NCBI GenBank assembly: GCA_944350425.1
Contig: CALVOX010000003.1
Span: 82,809-146,808, forward strand
DNA length: 64,000 nucleotides
Origin: an uncultured Bacilli bacterium
GTDB lineage: Bacteria; Bacillota_I; Bacilli_A; RFN20; CAG-826
Direction of reading: 5' to 3'
Shown here: piece by piece, positions 28,367-35,851 of the stretch
Numbering within the stretch: position 1 is the first letter of the stretch
How the letters are laid out: each line of letters starts with the position of its first letter
Made by a program: the position numbers and the translations under genes
Notes under the pieces: model-generated
Seen by the model: the letters and a program-made list of their open reading frames with translations, nothing else
Told to the model about the DNA's origin: nothing
Databases searched by the model: none

Positions 28367-28991
28367 TTTTATCCTTACAGATTTCTTTTAATCTACAGTT
28401 TTTGCAAGATGGATTTATAGCTTTACAATAATATCTACCAAAATGAATAAATTGATGATGAAGTTTCTTATAGTCTTTTTTATCGAATGTTTTTCTTAAT
28501 TTTTCTTCAACTTTATTAATGGAATCATCTTTTGATGCTAAACCAAGTCTTTTAGAGCATCTAAAAACATGAGTGTCTACAGGAAATTCTTCCTTATCAA
28601 ACAGTTCAATTAAAATAACATTTGCTACTTTGTTTCCGACCCCTTTCATAGTTAAAAGATCTTCTTTGCTTGAAGGAACTTTATAATTAAACTTATATCT
28701 AAGTTTATAAGCAATATCTTTTAAAGCAAGTGCTTTATTTTTATATAAGCCAATGCTTTTAATATCATTCTCGATATCTTTTAAATCTGCATTATCAAAA
28801 TCATCGATAGATTTGTATTTTTTAAATAGAGTCGCAGTTAATTCGTTAACCTTTTTATCAGTTGTTTGCGCACTTAAAACTACTGCAATTAGAAGTTCAT
28901 AATCTTTAGTATAATTAAGTTCACAAGTTGCATTTGGAAGAATTTCATTAAAATAAGATTTAATTAGTTCAATTTTATCTTTTTTATTCAC
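28344..28991 (-). CDS. nth: Endonuclease III
   Basis: Base-excision DNA glycosylase/AP lyase, 215 residues. The helix-hairpin-helix is LLTMKGVGNKVANVIL with the catalytic Lys in the preceding region and Asp in FPVDTHVFRCSKRLGL. The [4Fe-4S] cluster ligands follow the C-x6-C-x2-C-x5-C pattern in CKAINPSCKNCRLKEIC. Start overlaps the dnaD stop by 8 bases, the same dnaD-nth order as in Bacillus. Confidence 0.96.
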   Translation of the reverse strand: MNKKDKIELIKSYFNEILPNATCELNYTKDYELLIAVVLSAQTTDKKVNELTATLFKKYKSIDDFDNADLKDIENDIKSIGLYKNKALALKDIAYKLRYKFNYKVPSSKEDLLTMKGVGNKVANVILIELFDKEEFPVDTHVFRCSKRLGLASKDDSINKVEEKLRKTFDKKDYKKLHHQFIHFGRYYCKAINPSCKNCRLKEICKDKIKNRFDQ

Positions 28992-29544
28992 TTTCTTCTT
29001 CCTTTAATTTTTTTGCAATAATTGAATCGATATTTTTTAACGATAAATGATTTAAATTATAGCTATCTTTTAAAGCATCAAGAATCATTTCTTGTTTTAT
29101 TCCGTTTTCTAGCCACTTATAAACATAGTCAATTTCACTAGAAGTTAATTCTCTTTCGAAATAATGTTCAAAAGATGAAATCAGTTCTTTTCTTGTGTCC
29201 GCGTTTTCTTTCTTATTACCAAAATTGTCTATATTTAATAAATCTTTTTTATATAAATCGAAAAGTAAATTCTTAATATTTTTTAAAGAAGCCCTGAATT
29301 CATCATTAATTGTTTCAAATGTAATATATTTTTTGGTAAGTAGAGAATTAAAAGCATTGTCAATTTCAACAAAAGACATATTTAGTTTAATTTCAAAAAG
29401 TTCATTAGTTAAAGTTATTTCACCTTCTTCAATTAAATGATTTGCCATTAGTAAAATTAACAATTCATCATTGTTAATATTTAATTCTTTATAATATTCA
29501 AGAAGCAATGCGTTAAAATCTAAAAATTTAAAATTATTTTTCAT
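28984..29544 (-). CDS. dnaD: DnaD-like replication initiation protein
   Basis: 186 residues. The N-terminal winged-helix part has EGEITLTNELFEIKLNM; the C-terminal DnaB_2/DDBH2 domain is at about 118-180 with LTSSEIDYVYKWLENGIKQE. Works in primosome assembly at oriC and restart. There is no SD; TAAAAT (29551-29556, minus) ends 6 bases before the ATG, so it is probably leaderless. nth follows with an 8-base overlap. Confidence 0.88.
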   Translation of the reverse strand: MKNNFKFLDFNALLLEYYKELNINNDELLILLMANHLIEEGEITLTNELFEIKLNMSFVEIDNAFNSLLTKKYITFETINDEFRASLKNIKNLLFDLYKKDLLNIDNFGNKKENADTRKELISSFEHYFERELTSSEIDYVYKWLENGIKQEMILDALKDSYNLNHLSLKNIDSIIAKKLKEEESE

Positions 29545-29580
29545 ATAAATATTTTAAAAGATAATTAAGTATAAATAAAT

Positions 29581-29602
29581 AAGGAGCTTAAGCAAGCTCC
29601 TT
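29581..29602 (-). terminator. Terminator after hup
   Basis: Perfect 9-bp stem AAGGAGCTT/AAGCTCCTT, 4-nt loop, followed by TATTTAT on the minus strand; the tail is weakly T-rich. Confidence 0.7.
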
Positions 29603-29621
29603 ATTTATAAACTAATCTAAA

Positions 29622-29894
29622 TTATTTAACAATATCTTTTAAACCTTTTGATGGTTTAAAACCAATAGTTTTTGTTGCAGGAATTTTAATTTTTTCTCCT
29701 GTAACAGGGGAAGTTCCAATTCTTTCTTTTCTAGATTTAACTTGGAATGCGCCAAATCCAGAAATTTTAACTACTTCTCCTTTTTCTAAAGCATGTGCAA
29801 CTTCTTCAAAGAAGGAATCTAAAACTTTTTCGGTATCTTTCTTAGATAATTTTATTGCTTCACTTATTGCAACAACTAATTCGGCTTTATTCAT
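29622..29894 (-). CDS. hup: DNA-binding protein HU
   Basis: Nucleoid protein, 90 residues, exactly HU size. The dimer core MNKAELVVAISEAI, GFGAFQVKSRKERIGTSPVT and the DNA-binding arm with Pro in KIKIPATKTIGFKP are intact. SD AAGGAG. Single gene between two terminator-bounded units. Confidence 0.97.
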   Translation of the reverse strand: MNKAELVVAISEAIKLSKKDTEKVLDSFFEEVAHALEKGEVVKISGFGAFQVKSRKERIGTSPVTGEKIKIPATKTIGFKPSKGLKDIVK

Positions 29895-29999
29895 AATTAG
29901 CTCCTTTTATCTTATCCTAAACAACTGCCCTAAAAGCATGCGTTTATTAAATCATAAAAACGATTTCATGTAAAGGAAAAAAGCGATAAAATGCCGTTA

Positions 30000-31307
30000 T
30001 TATTTTCTTTTTCTTAAAAGTAAATTTATTGGTGAGCCCTTAAGTTCAAAAGAATCTCTAATCTTATTTTCAATATATCTGAGATAAGAAAAATGCATCC
30101 AAGCAGGCTCATTAACAAATAAGGCAATACTTAAAGGTTTACTTCCAACTTGCTGAGCATAATATATACGAACCCTTCCTCCATTAAAATTAGGAGTTTC
30201 ATTCATCATTTGAGCTTCTTGGATAATATCATTTAAAACTGATGTCTTTATTTGGAAAGTATAAGATTCATAAACATCTTCAATTGTCTTAAATATTTCT
30301 CTCTTATTTTTAAAATTAATAGTCGAAGTAAAAATAATTGGAACATAATCCAAAAATTTAAACTCAGTTTTAAACTTTTCTAAAAATTCCTTTTTATAAT
30401 CATTTAGATTTTCAATCAAATCACATTTATTAACGATAACTATAATTGCTTTTTTTGCTTCAATAGCATAACCAACAACATGTTTATCTTGCTCTCTTAT
30501 ACCATCTTTAGCATCAATTAAAAGAAGAGCAATGTCACACTTATCAATACTTCTAAGTGCTCTTAAAGCAGCATATTTATCAACTGCTTCATATATTTTT
30601 CCTCTTTTTTTAAGTCCTGCTGTATCAATTAAAGTATATTTTTGATCTTCATATATAAATGTAGTATCAATAGAATCTCTTGTAGTTCCTTCAATATTTG
30701 AAACAATGACTCTATCTTGATCAACCAACTTATTAAATAAGGAAGACTTGCCTACATTTGGTCTACCAATTAATGCAAGTTTTGTTGAATTATCAATTTC
30801 ATCATCTAAAACACGAGGAAGTTCTTTTACAACTTTATCAAGTAAATCACCAATTCCAATTCCGTGTTCTCCGCTAACAGCAATAGGATCTCCCAAAGAT
30901 AAAGCGTAAAATTCATAAATATTGTTAATTTCATTAATATTATCAACTTTATTAACTGCTAAAATGACATGTTTTTTTGCTTTTCTTAACATTTTAGCAA
31001 CCATTTTATCATCTTCATTAAGTCCAATTTTTCCATCGACTACAAAAATTACAACATCAGCTTCATCTATTGCAAGTTCGGCTTGCATTCTTATTTGTTC
31101 TTGAAAAGGTCTATTTTCGACTTCAATTCCACCAGTATCGACAACATTAAAATTAACTGTAAGCCAGCTTGCTTTAGAATAAATTCTATCTCTAGTAATT
31201 CCGCGTGTATCTTCAACAATTGATTTTCTTTCTCCAACTATTCTATTAAAGATGGTTGATTTACCGACACTTGGAGAACCGACAATAGCAACTAATGGTA
31301 AACTCAT
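30000..31307 (-). CDS. der: Ribosome biogenesis GTPase Der
   Basis: Double-GTPase, 435 residues, for 50S assembly. The first G1 is GSPSVGKST with DTGG as G3; the second G1 is GRPNVGKSS with DTAG as G3 and NKCD as G4. The C-terminal KH-like domain follows from about 350. It starts two bases after the cmk stop with no SD of its own, so translation is coupled, the same cmk-der order as in many Firmicutes. Confidence 0.97.
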   Translation of the reverse strand: MSLPLVAIVGSPSVGKSTIFNRIVGERKSIVEDTRGITRDRIYSKASWLTVNFNVVDTGGIEVENRPFQEQIRMQAELAIDEADVVIFVVDGKIGLNEDDKMVAKMLRKAKKHVILAVNKVDNINEINNIYEFYALSLGDPIAVSGEHGIGIGDLLDKVVKELPRVLDDEIDNSTKLALIGRPNVGKSSLFNKLVDQDRVIVSNIEGTTRDSIDTTFIYEDQKYTLIDTAGLKKRGKIYEAVDKYAALRALRSIDKCDIALLLIDAKDGIREQDKHVVGYAIEAKKAIIVIVNKCDLIENLNDYKKEFLEKFKTEFKFLDYVPIIFTSTINFKNKREIFKTIEDVYESYTFQIKTSVLNDIIQEAQMMNETPNFNGGRVRIYYAQQVGSKPLSIALFVNEPAWMHFSYLRYIENKIRDSFELKGSPINLLLRKRK

Positions 31308-31309
31308 AA

Positions 31310-31981
31310 TTAAAAACCTTTCTCTTTAATAATTTCTTTAATCTTATTAGTAACTTCTTTTATAGAAAGTTTTGTCGAATCAAGCAAAATTGAATCTGGT
31401 GCTGGTTTAAGTGGACAAAATGAACGATGTGAATCAATATAGTCTCTTTTTTTAATGTTTTCTAAACAAGCTTCAAAAGTAGTTTCAATTCCTTTTTGTT
31501 GGTTTTCATGAAATCTACGTCTTGCTCTTTCATCTTCATTAGCTACTAAAAATATTTTAACTTGAGCATTTTCTAAAACATAAGTTCCAATATCTCTACC
31601 ATCCATAACGATATTTTTACCTTTAGCAATTTTTCTTTGTAAATCAACTAAAAATAATCTTACGTTTTTATAAGAAGCAATATAAGAAACGTTATTTGCA
31701 ACATCGTTTCCTCTAATTTCACTTTCGACATCTTTACCATCAAGCAAAATATGATTCGTTAAAGGGTCAAAAGAAATATCAATTTTATTGATTAATTTAT
31801 TCGATTCTTCTTCGTTTTTTGGATCTAAGGAAGCTTGTAAAACTGCTAAGGTATAGGCTCTATACATTGCCCCACTGTCGACGTAAACAAAACTTAAGTC
31901 TTTAGCCAAAATTTTTGCAACAGTTGATTTTCCTGAGGCACTAGGACCGTCGATTGCAATTGAAATATACTTATTTTCCAT
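31310..31981 (-). CDS. cmk: Cytidylate kinase
   Basis: Phosphorylates CMP/dCMP; 223 residues. P-loop GPSASGKSTVAK at about 11-22, substrate site DSGAMYRAYTLAV, and the motif MDGRDIGTYVLENA followed by the lid RARRRFHENQ. SD AAAGGAGG. First gene of a cmk-der pair, downstream of a small membrane protein gene. Confidence 0.97.
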   Translation of the reverse strand: MENKYISIAIDGPSASGKSTVAKILAKDLSFVYVDSGAMYRAYTLAVLQASLDPKNEEESNKLINKIDISFDPLTNHILLDGKDVESEIRGNDVANNVSYIASYKNVRLFLVDLQRKIAKGKNIVMDGRDIGTYVLENAQVKIFLVANEDERARRRFHENQQKGIETTFEACLENIKKRDYIDSHRSFCPLKPAPDSILLDSTKLSIKEVTNKIKEIIKEKGF

Positions 31982-31994
31982 TTTTAACCTCCTT

Positions 31995-32288
31995 TTAATT
32001 CAAACTATTAACTATTAACACAATTGAAACAATGATTATCGCAGCAATAACAACACCTAAAAGTACTATACCAAATATTTTTAAGTTTCTTTCTTTTAAA
32101 TATCTACTATAAATCGTCTTATCTTCTTTATTAAATTTCGACAAAATTTTATCCTTTGAAATTAACTTTTTGTTTTCTTTTTCCTCATCTTCTCGTTTTT
32201 TAAGCATAATGCTTCTAAAACCATTTATATTAGTCGAAGAATAAATTTCATTACGATAATCAAAATACTTCTCTTTTCTTGTTTCCAT
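31995..32288 (-). CDS. Small membrane protein, unrecognised
   Basis: 97 residues; no family recognised. The first 68 residues are highly charged and soluble (KKREDEEKENKKLISKDK); one membrane segment (about 71-94) ends the protein: a tail-anchored layout with the N-terminus inside. No SD is seen; TAGAAT (32297-32302, minus) lies 8 bases before the ATG, so it is likely leaderless. It precedes cmk by 13 bp and is probably co-transcribed with it. Confidence 0.65.
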   Translation of the reverse strand: METRKEKYFDYRNEIYSSTNINGFRSIMLKKREDEEKENKKLISKDKILSKFNKEDKTIYSRYLKERNLKIFGIVLLGVVIAAIIIVSIVLIVNSLN

Positions 32289-32437
32289 GCTTAATTATTC
32301 TACCATAAACTAAGCCTAATTTACTTAAAAAAATTAATGAAATTATTAATATATTGTTAGGATAAGTTAACCAAAAACTGCTTTTAATAAAAAATATTTT
32401 TGCTATACTATAAGCGTAATAAACGGAGGAAATAAAT

Positions 32438-32617
32438 ATGGCAGTTAAATTAAAGGTCAATTCTGAAGCTTGTGTCGGATGCGGTTTATGCGTTGGTACA
32501 TTCCCTGAAGCATTCGCTTTTGATGCAGAAAATAAAGCTGAAGTTGTCGGTGAATTAGACGATGCTCAAGCTCAAGAAGCTATTGCTTCATGCCCAGCTG
32601 GAGCTATCTCAGAATAA
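32438..32617 (+). CDS. Small [4Fe-4S] ferredoxin
   Basis: 59 residues, reading MAVKLKVNSEACVGCGLCVG and ending CPAGAISE. Cys12, Cys15 and Cys18 plus the Cys of the C-terminal CP motif bind one cluster; a disulphide pair is absent. It is acidic, as expected for a soluble electron carrier. GGAGG precedes the ATG. It stands alone between a minus-strand gene and a strong terminator, so its redox partners are not indicated. Confidence 0.95.
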   Translation: MAVKLKVNSEACVGCGLCVGTFPEAFAFDAENKAEVVGELDDAQAQEAIASCPAGAISE

Positions 32618-32640
32618 TTACCTTACTTATATAAAGTAAA

Positions 32641-32669
32641 TCTCTCACATTATTGTGAGAGATTTTTTT
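32641..32669 (+). terminator. Terminator after the ferredoxin gene
   Basis: Perfect 8-bp stem TCTCTCAC/GTGAGAGA, 6-nt loop, then seven T. Confidence 0.9.
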
Positions 32670-33312
32670 ATTCCTTATTAGCTTTATCAATCAAAATTGA
32701 TACTGGCTTATATACTAAAAGCGTTGCTCCAACAATAATTAAATTTTTAATTACATTAAATGGTAACAAGAATTGATATTGTATCTTGAAGTCGTACCAG
32801 TATTTAATCGAAGGGTCAACTGGCGAGAACATATGGTCAACTATATATTGTAGAGCATTAACATATCCTCCTACTTCAGGATTGAAGTAAAAACCATACA
32901 AAGGATAAATAATGTAATAACCAAGGAAGCTAGAAAATAATAAATTAACGATAAATCCAACGCTTAAACCAATAATAGCGCCTTTAAAGTTATGCATTTT
33001 TTTGTAAATAAATGATGCTGGCAAAATTAAAGCCAAACCATAAATTAAATCAGCAAGCACTCCTATTCCACCAGTTTCTCCAACATCTTGAATGAGTTTA
33101 AATGAGCCCTTAATTACTACTAAAAGAGTTCCTGTTAAAGGACCATAAGCTAATGAAGCAATTAAACAAGGTATCTCATCAAAATGAACTTTCAAGAAAG
33201 ATAGTCCTGGAATGATAGGAAATTGGAGCCCAGGAACCATGTACAAAATGATAGCTAAGGCTCCAAAGATAGCAATTCTTGCTATCAATCTTAAAACTTT
33301 TTTTGTTGTCAT
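32668..33312 (-). CDS. ribU: Riboflavin ECF transporter S component (RibU)
   Basis: 214 residues with about six membrane segments. FPIIPGLSFLKVHFDEIPCL and the Gly-rich GPLTGTLLVVIKGSFKL are typical of RibU-like ECF substrate-binding subunits. The assignment to riboflavin rests mainly on the FMN riboswitch upstream. The shared EcfA/EcfT energising module is not in the window. The SD (GAGG) lies inside the 3' arm of the leader terminator, about 9 bases before the ATG, so hairpin formation would also block translation. Confidence 0.93.
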   Translation of the reverse strand: MTTKKVLRLIARIAIFGALAIILYMVPGLQFPIIPGLSFLKVHFDEIPCLIASLAYGPLTGTLLVVIKGSFKLIQDVGETGGIGVLADLIYGLALILPASFIYKKMHNFKGAIIGLSVGFIVNLLFSSFLGYYIIYPLYGFYFNPEVGGYVNALQYIVDHMFSPVDPSIKYWYDFKIQYQFLLPFNVIKNLIIVGATLLVYKPVSILIDKANKE

Positions 33313-33316
33313 AAAT

Positions 33317-33343
33317 AAAAAACCTCGAAGATTGCTTCAAGGT
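33317..33343 (-). terminator. FMN riboswitch terminator that also holds the ribU SD
   Basis: Stem ACCTTGAAG/CTTCGAGGT (one mismatch), 4-nt loop, T6 tract, five bases before the ribU ATG. The GAGG SD is in the 3' arm. Confidence 0.88.
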
Positions 33344-33361
33344 AAAATATTAAAAATTTAT

Positions 33362-33472
33362 AACTTCTTCCATCCAGACTTTACTGTTGCCACAAGAATT
33401 TCACTCGTTCGTATCTACTAAAAGATTCGCGGGGTATACCGCCAGTTATGAATTTAACATCACCCTGAAGTT
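33362..33472 (-). ncRNA. FMN riboswitch (RFN element)
   Basis: Minus strand carries the RFN conserved blocks in order: AACTTCAGGG, ACTGGCGGTATACC, CCGCGA, GTGAAATTC, GTGGCAACAGT, AGTCTGGATGG and AGAAGTT. P1 is AACTTC/GAAGTT. It sits between the parB stop and ribU, with a terminator after it, so high FMN should switch riboflavin uptake off. Confidence 0.95.
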
Positions 33473-33481
33473 TTATGAATA

Positions 33482-34375
33482 TTATTTTAGCACAAATTTC
33501 TTTCTTTTAATTAATTTATTTATTCTTTTTAAGCCTTCTTTTGTTGCGGCTTCATCTTTGAACACTAAAGTTACAATATTTCCGTTTATTTCAAAAGAGG
33601 TTTTAGGTTCATTCACTTCCTTTTCTATTTTAATTTCATTAGTTAAATCACTAACTTCTGATGTATTATTTATTAAATTATTTCCAGATTTAATTTTACG
33701 TACCAACGCTTCAGTTTCTCTAACTGAAAGATGCTTTTCATAGATTTCATTAACTACTGCTCTCGCTTCATCTTCACTAAGTCTAGAAATTGCTTTAGCA
33801 TGACCATAAGTTAATCGATTTTGGCTTATATCTTTTAAGATATCACTAGGCATATTTAATATTTGTAAAAGATTAGAAATTTGTGATGAAGACCGGTCTA
33901 AAAAGTCTGCAAGTTCTCTATTTTTATATAGGAAATCGTTTTTTAAATAAGAACAAAGTAAAGCTAGTTCGTAAATATTCATTGTTTTACGATCACTAAT
34001 TTCTTTGAGCATAAATAAGAGAGATTCTTCTTCGCCTAAAGTCAATATAATTACTGGTAAAGTTTCAAGTTTCAAGCTTTTTGCAGCAATATATCTTATT
34101 CTTCCAACTACTACTTCGTATTTATCGCGATATTTTCTAACGATAATAGGGTCAATTGTATGATTTTCTCTAAGAGTTTTCTTCTCACTTTCAATCTTAT
34201 AATCGACGATTTTTGCTGCTCTTAAATAATGGTTATCGCTAAGCATCGATAAAGGTAAGTTTGAGAGTTCATCTTTTGGTGGGTTTTGAAGAATTGCAGA
34301 GACAAAATCTTCTCTACCAAAACGATTAACAAGTTGTTTTAAACTATTTTTAAGAATCTTTTTATCTCTTCTCAT
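33482..34375 (-). CDS. parB: ParB/Spo0J-family partition protein with a divergent CTP motif
   Basis: 297 residues. The ParB N-terminal domain is at about 40-135 and the HTH at about 150-205 (NRELADFLDRSSSQISNLLQ, GHAKAISRLS). The usual GERRxRAA box that binds CTP reads GRIRYIAA at 91-98, and the ENIQR-type box reads KEISDRK, so the CTP pocket is altered. A Noc-like or otherwise changed ParB is possible. ATG 34375 is preferred over the TTG six bases earlier because AAGGAGG is properly placed; it overlaps the parA end by 14 bases. The gene order identifies it as the chromosomal partition pair. Confidence 0.85.
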   Translation of the reverse strand: MRRDKKILKNSLKQLVNRFGREDFVSAILQNPPKDELSNLPLSMLSDNHYLRAAKIVDYKIESEKKTLRENHTIDPIIVRKYRDKYEVVVGRIRYIAAKSLKLETLPVIILTLGEEESLLFMLKEISDRKTMNIYELALLCSYLKNDFLYKNRELADFLDRSSSQISNLLQILNMPSDILKDISQNRLTYGHAKAISRLSEDEARAVVNEIYEKHLSVRETEALVRKIKSGNNLINNTSEVSDLTNEIKIEKEVNEPKTSFEINGNIVTLVFKDEAATKEGLKRINKLIKRKKFVLK

Positions 34376-35138
34376 GGGCAATTACCTCCTTTGCTAAGTC
34401 TGAATAAGCGATAGATCCTGCACTAGTTGGTTTATATAAGCAAGCTGGAACTCCTCTTGCACTACATTCACTTAAACTATAATTTCTAGGTATTATAGTT
34501 AAAAAAGTCATCTCTTTAAAAAGTCCTCTAACCTCTTCAACAACTTCTTTTGCAAGTTGAGATTCATTATCTAACATTGTTAAAAGAAATCCTTCAATAT
34601 TTAAAGAAGTATTATACTTCTCTTTAACTTGTTTAATTGTGCCTAAAATTTGAGCTAAACCTTCCATTGCAAAATATTCACATTGAACTGGAACTAAAAC
34701 CGAATTTGCGGCAGTTAAAGCATTGATACATAGTATTCCTAAAGACGGAGGACAATCGATAAGAATAAAATCATAAACTCTATTTAGTTTATTTAATGTT
34801 TCTTTTAAAATAAATGCGCTCTTATTGAAATCTTGTCTTTGAATTAGTTCACTTTCTAAATTAGAAAGTTTTAAATTTGATGGAACAACATCAAAATTTT
34901 TCATCATTGTATTTTTGATGATTTTATTTATATTTGTATCCAAAATTAATGCATTAAAAATAGTTTGTGAGATAATAGTAATATCAATTCCTAGTCCTCT
35001 AGAAGAATTTCCTTGTGGATCTAAATCAACTAAAAGAACCCTCTTCCCAAGTTGAACTAAAGAGGCGGCTAGATTGATAGAGGTAGTTGTTTTTCCAACA
35101 CCACCTTTTTGATTAGCAATAGCTATAATTCGTGCCAT
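34362..35138 (-). CDS. parA: ParA/Soj chromosome partition ATPase
   Basis: 258 residues, ParA-type deviant Walker ATPase. P-loop ANQKGGVGKTTTSINLAASL at the N-terminus, Walker A' DLDPQGNSS and Walker B DCPPSLG. The frame is open to 35177, but MARIIAIANQKGG is the standard start. No SD; TTGCAT-17 bp-TAAAAT ends ten bases before the ATG, so its own almost leaderless mRNA starts between rsmG and parA. Acts with ParB and parS in origin segregation. Confidence 0.95.
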   Translation of the reverse strand: MARIIAIANQKGGVGKTTTSINLAASLVQLGKRVLLVDLDPQGNSSRGLGIDITIISQTIFNALILDTNINKIIKNTMMKNFDVVPSNLKLSNLESELIQRQDFNKSAFILKETLNKLNRVYDFILIDCPPSLGILCINALTAANSVLVPVQCEYFAMEGLAQILGTIKQVKEKYNTSLNIEGFLLTMLDNESQLAKEVVEEVRGLFKEMTFLTIIPRNYSLSECSARGVPACLYKPTSAGSIAYSDLAKEVIAHEKR

Positions 35139-35148
35139 ATATAAATTA

Positions 35149-35177
35149 ATTTTAAAAAATATGAATAAATAATGCAA
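35149..35177 (-). promoter_or_regulatory. parA promoter
   Basis: Minus strand TTGCAT (35177-35172), 17 bp, TAAAAT (35154-35149), 10 bases before ATG 35138. Confidence 0.6.
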
Positions 35178-35184
35178 TATTAAA

Positions 35185-35196
35185 TTCCACGTGGAA
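35185..35196. promoter_or_regulatory. TTCCACGTGGAA palindrome, parS-like, upstream of parA
   Basis: A perfect 12-bp palindrome around the CACGTG core of parS, 8 bp upstream of the parA -35. It differs from the 16-bp Firmicutes consensus in its flanks. Possible ParB site for autoregulation of parAB; weaker evidence than the site inside sufD. Confidence 0.4.
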
Positions 35197-35206
35197 AAAT
35201 AAAATA

Positions 35207-35851
35207 TTAGAGAGGTTTTTTCTTAATTTTAGAATAACTACGAGGATATTCAGCTTCAGTTTCTTTATCTTTTTTTATAAATAAATTATATCTAATGATA
35301 TCTTCGCCTTTTTTCTCGATTTGTTCATCTTCCACGTGGCAAGAAAGTAACTTAAAAGCAGATGCTGCTTCATTTATTTCTTCTATTGCTTTTCTTCCTT
35401 TATAAGCAATAAGGCTACCACCAACTTTTAAATAAGGAATCGCAAGTTCTAGTAAAATGTTAAGGCTAGAAACGGCTCTAGTCACAACCACATCAAATTT
35501 AGTGTTTTTATCTAGTTCTTCAACTCTTTTATTTACAATTTCAACATTATCTAGTTCTAGTTCTTTTTTTACTTTCTCTAAAAATTCGCATCGTTTTGTA
35601 ATAGGTTCAACTAATACAAATTTCGAAGTTGGGAAATTTATTGCTAGAGGTATCCCCGGAAAACCAGCTCCGCTTCCTAGATCCATAATAAATTTGTTTT
35701 CAAAATCAAAAACTTTTGTAGGATAAATAGAGTCAAGTATATGACGATTTTTAAAATCATCCTTATTAGTGACTGCAGTTAAGTTAAACTTTTCGTTTTC
35801 TATAAGGACTAATTCAATAAATTTGTCGATTTTTTCTTTTTTATTCATCAT
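35207..35851 (-). CDS. rsmG: 16S rRNA m7G527 methyltransferase
   Basis: 214 residues. The SAM-binding motif is DLGSGAGFPGIPLAI; NLTAVTN and RAVSSLNILLELAIPYLKVG are family hallmarks. Methylates N7 of G527 in 16S rRNA; loss gives streptomycin resistance. Start and mnmG stop overlap as TAATG, so translation is coupled. Member of the origin-proximal mnmG-rsmG-parA-parB cluster. A CCACGTGG core lies inside the gene at 35332-35339. Confidence 0.96.
   Translation of the reverse strand: MMNKKEKIDKFIELVLIENEKFNLTAVTNKDDFKNRHILDSIYPTKVFDFENKFIMDLGSGAGFPGIPLAINFPTSKFVLVEPITKRCEFLEKVKKELELDNVEIVNKRVEELDKNTKFDVVVTRAVSSLNILLELAIPYLKVGGSLIAYKGRKAIEEINEAASAFKLLSCHVEDEQIEKKGEDIIRYNLFIKKDKETEAEYPRSYSKIKKKPL

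Noticed and set aside
29581..29602. The near-palindrome AAGGAGCTT/AAGCTCCTT as an operator
   Set aside because: Its place just after the hup stop, with a T-rich tail on the minus strand, fits a terminator better.
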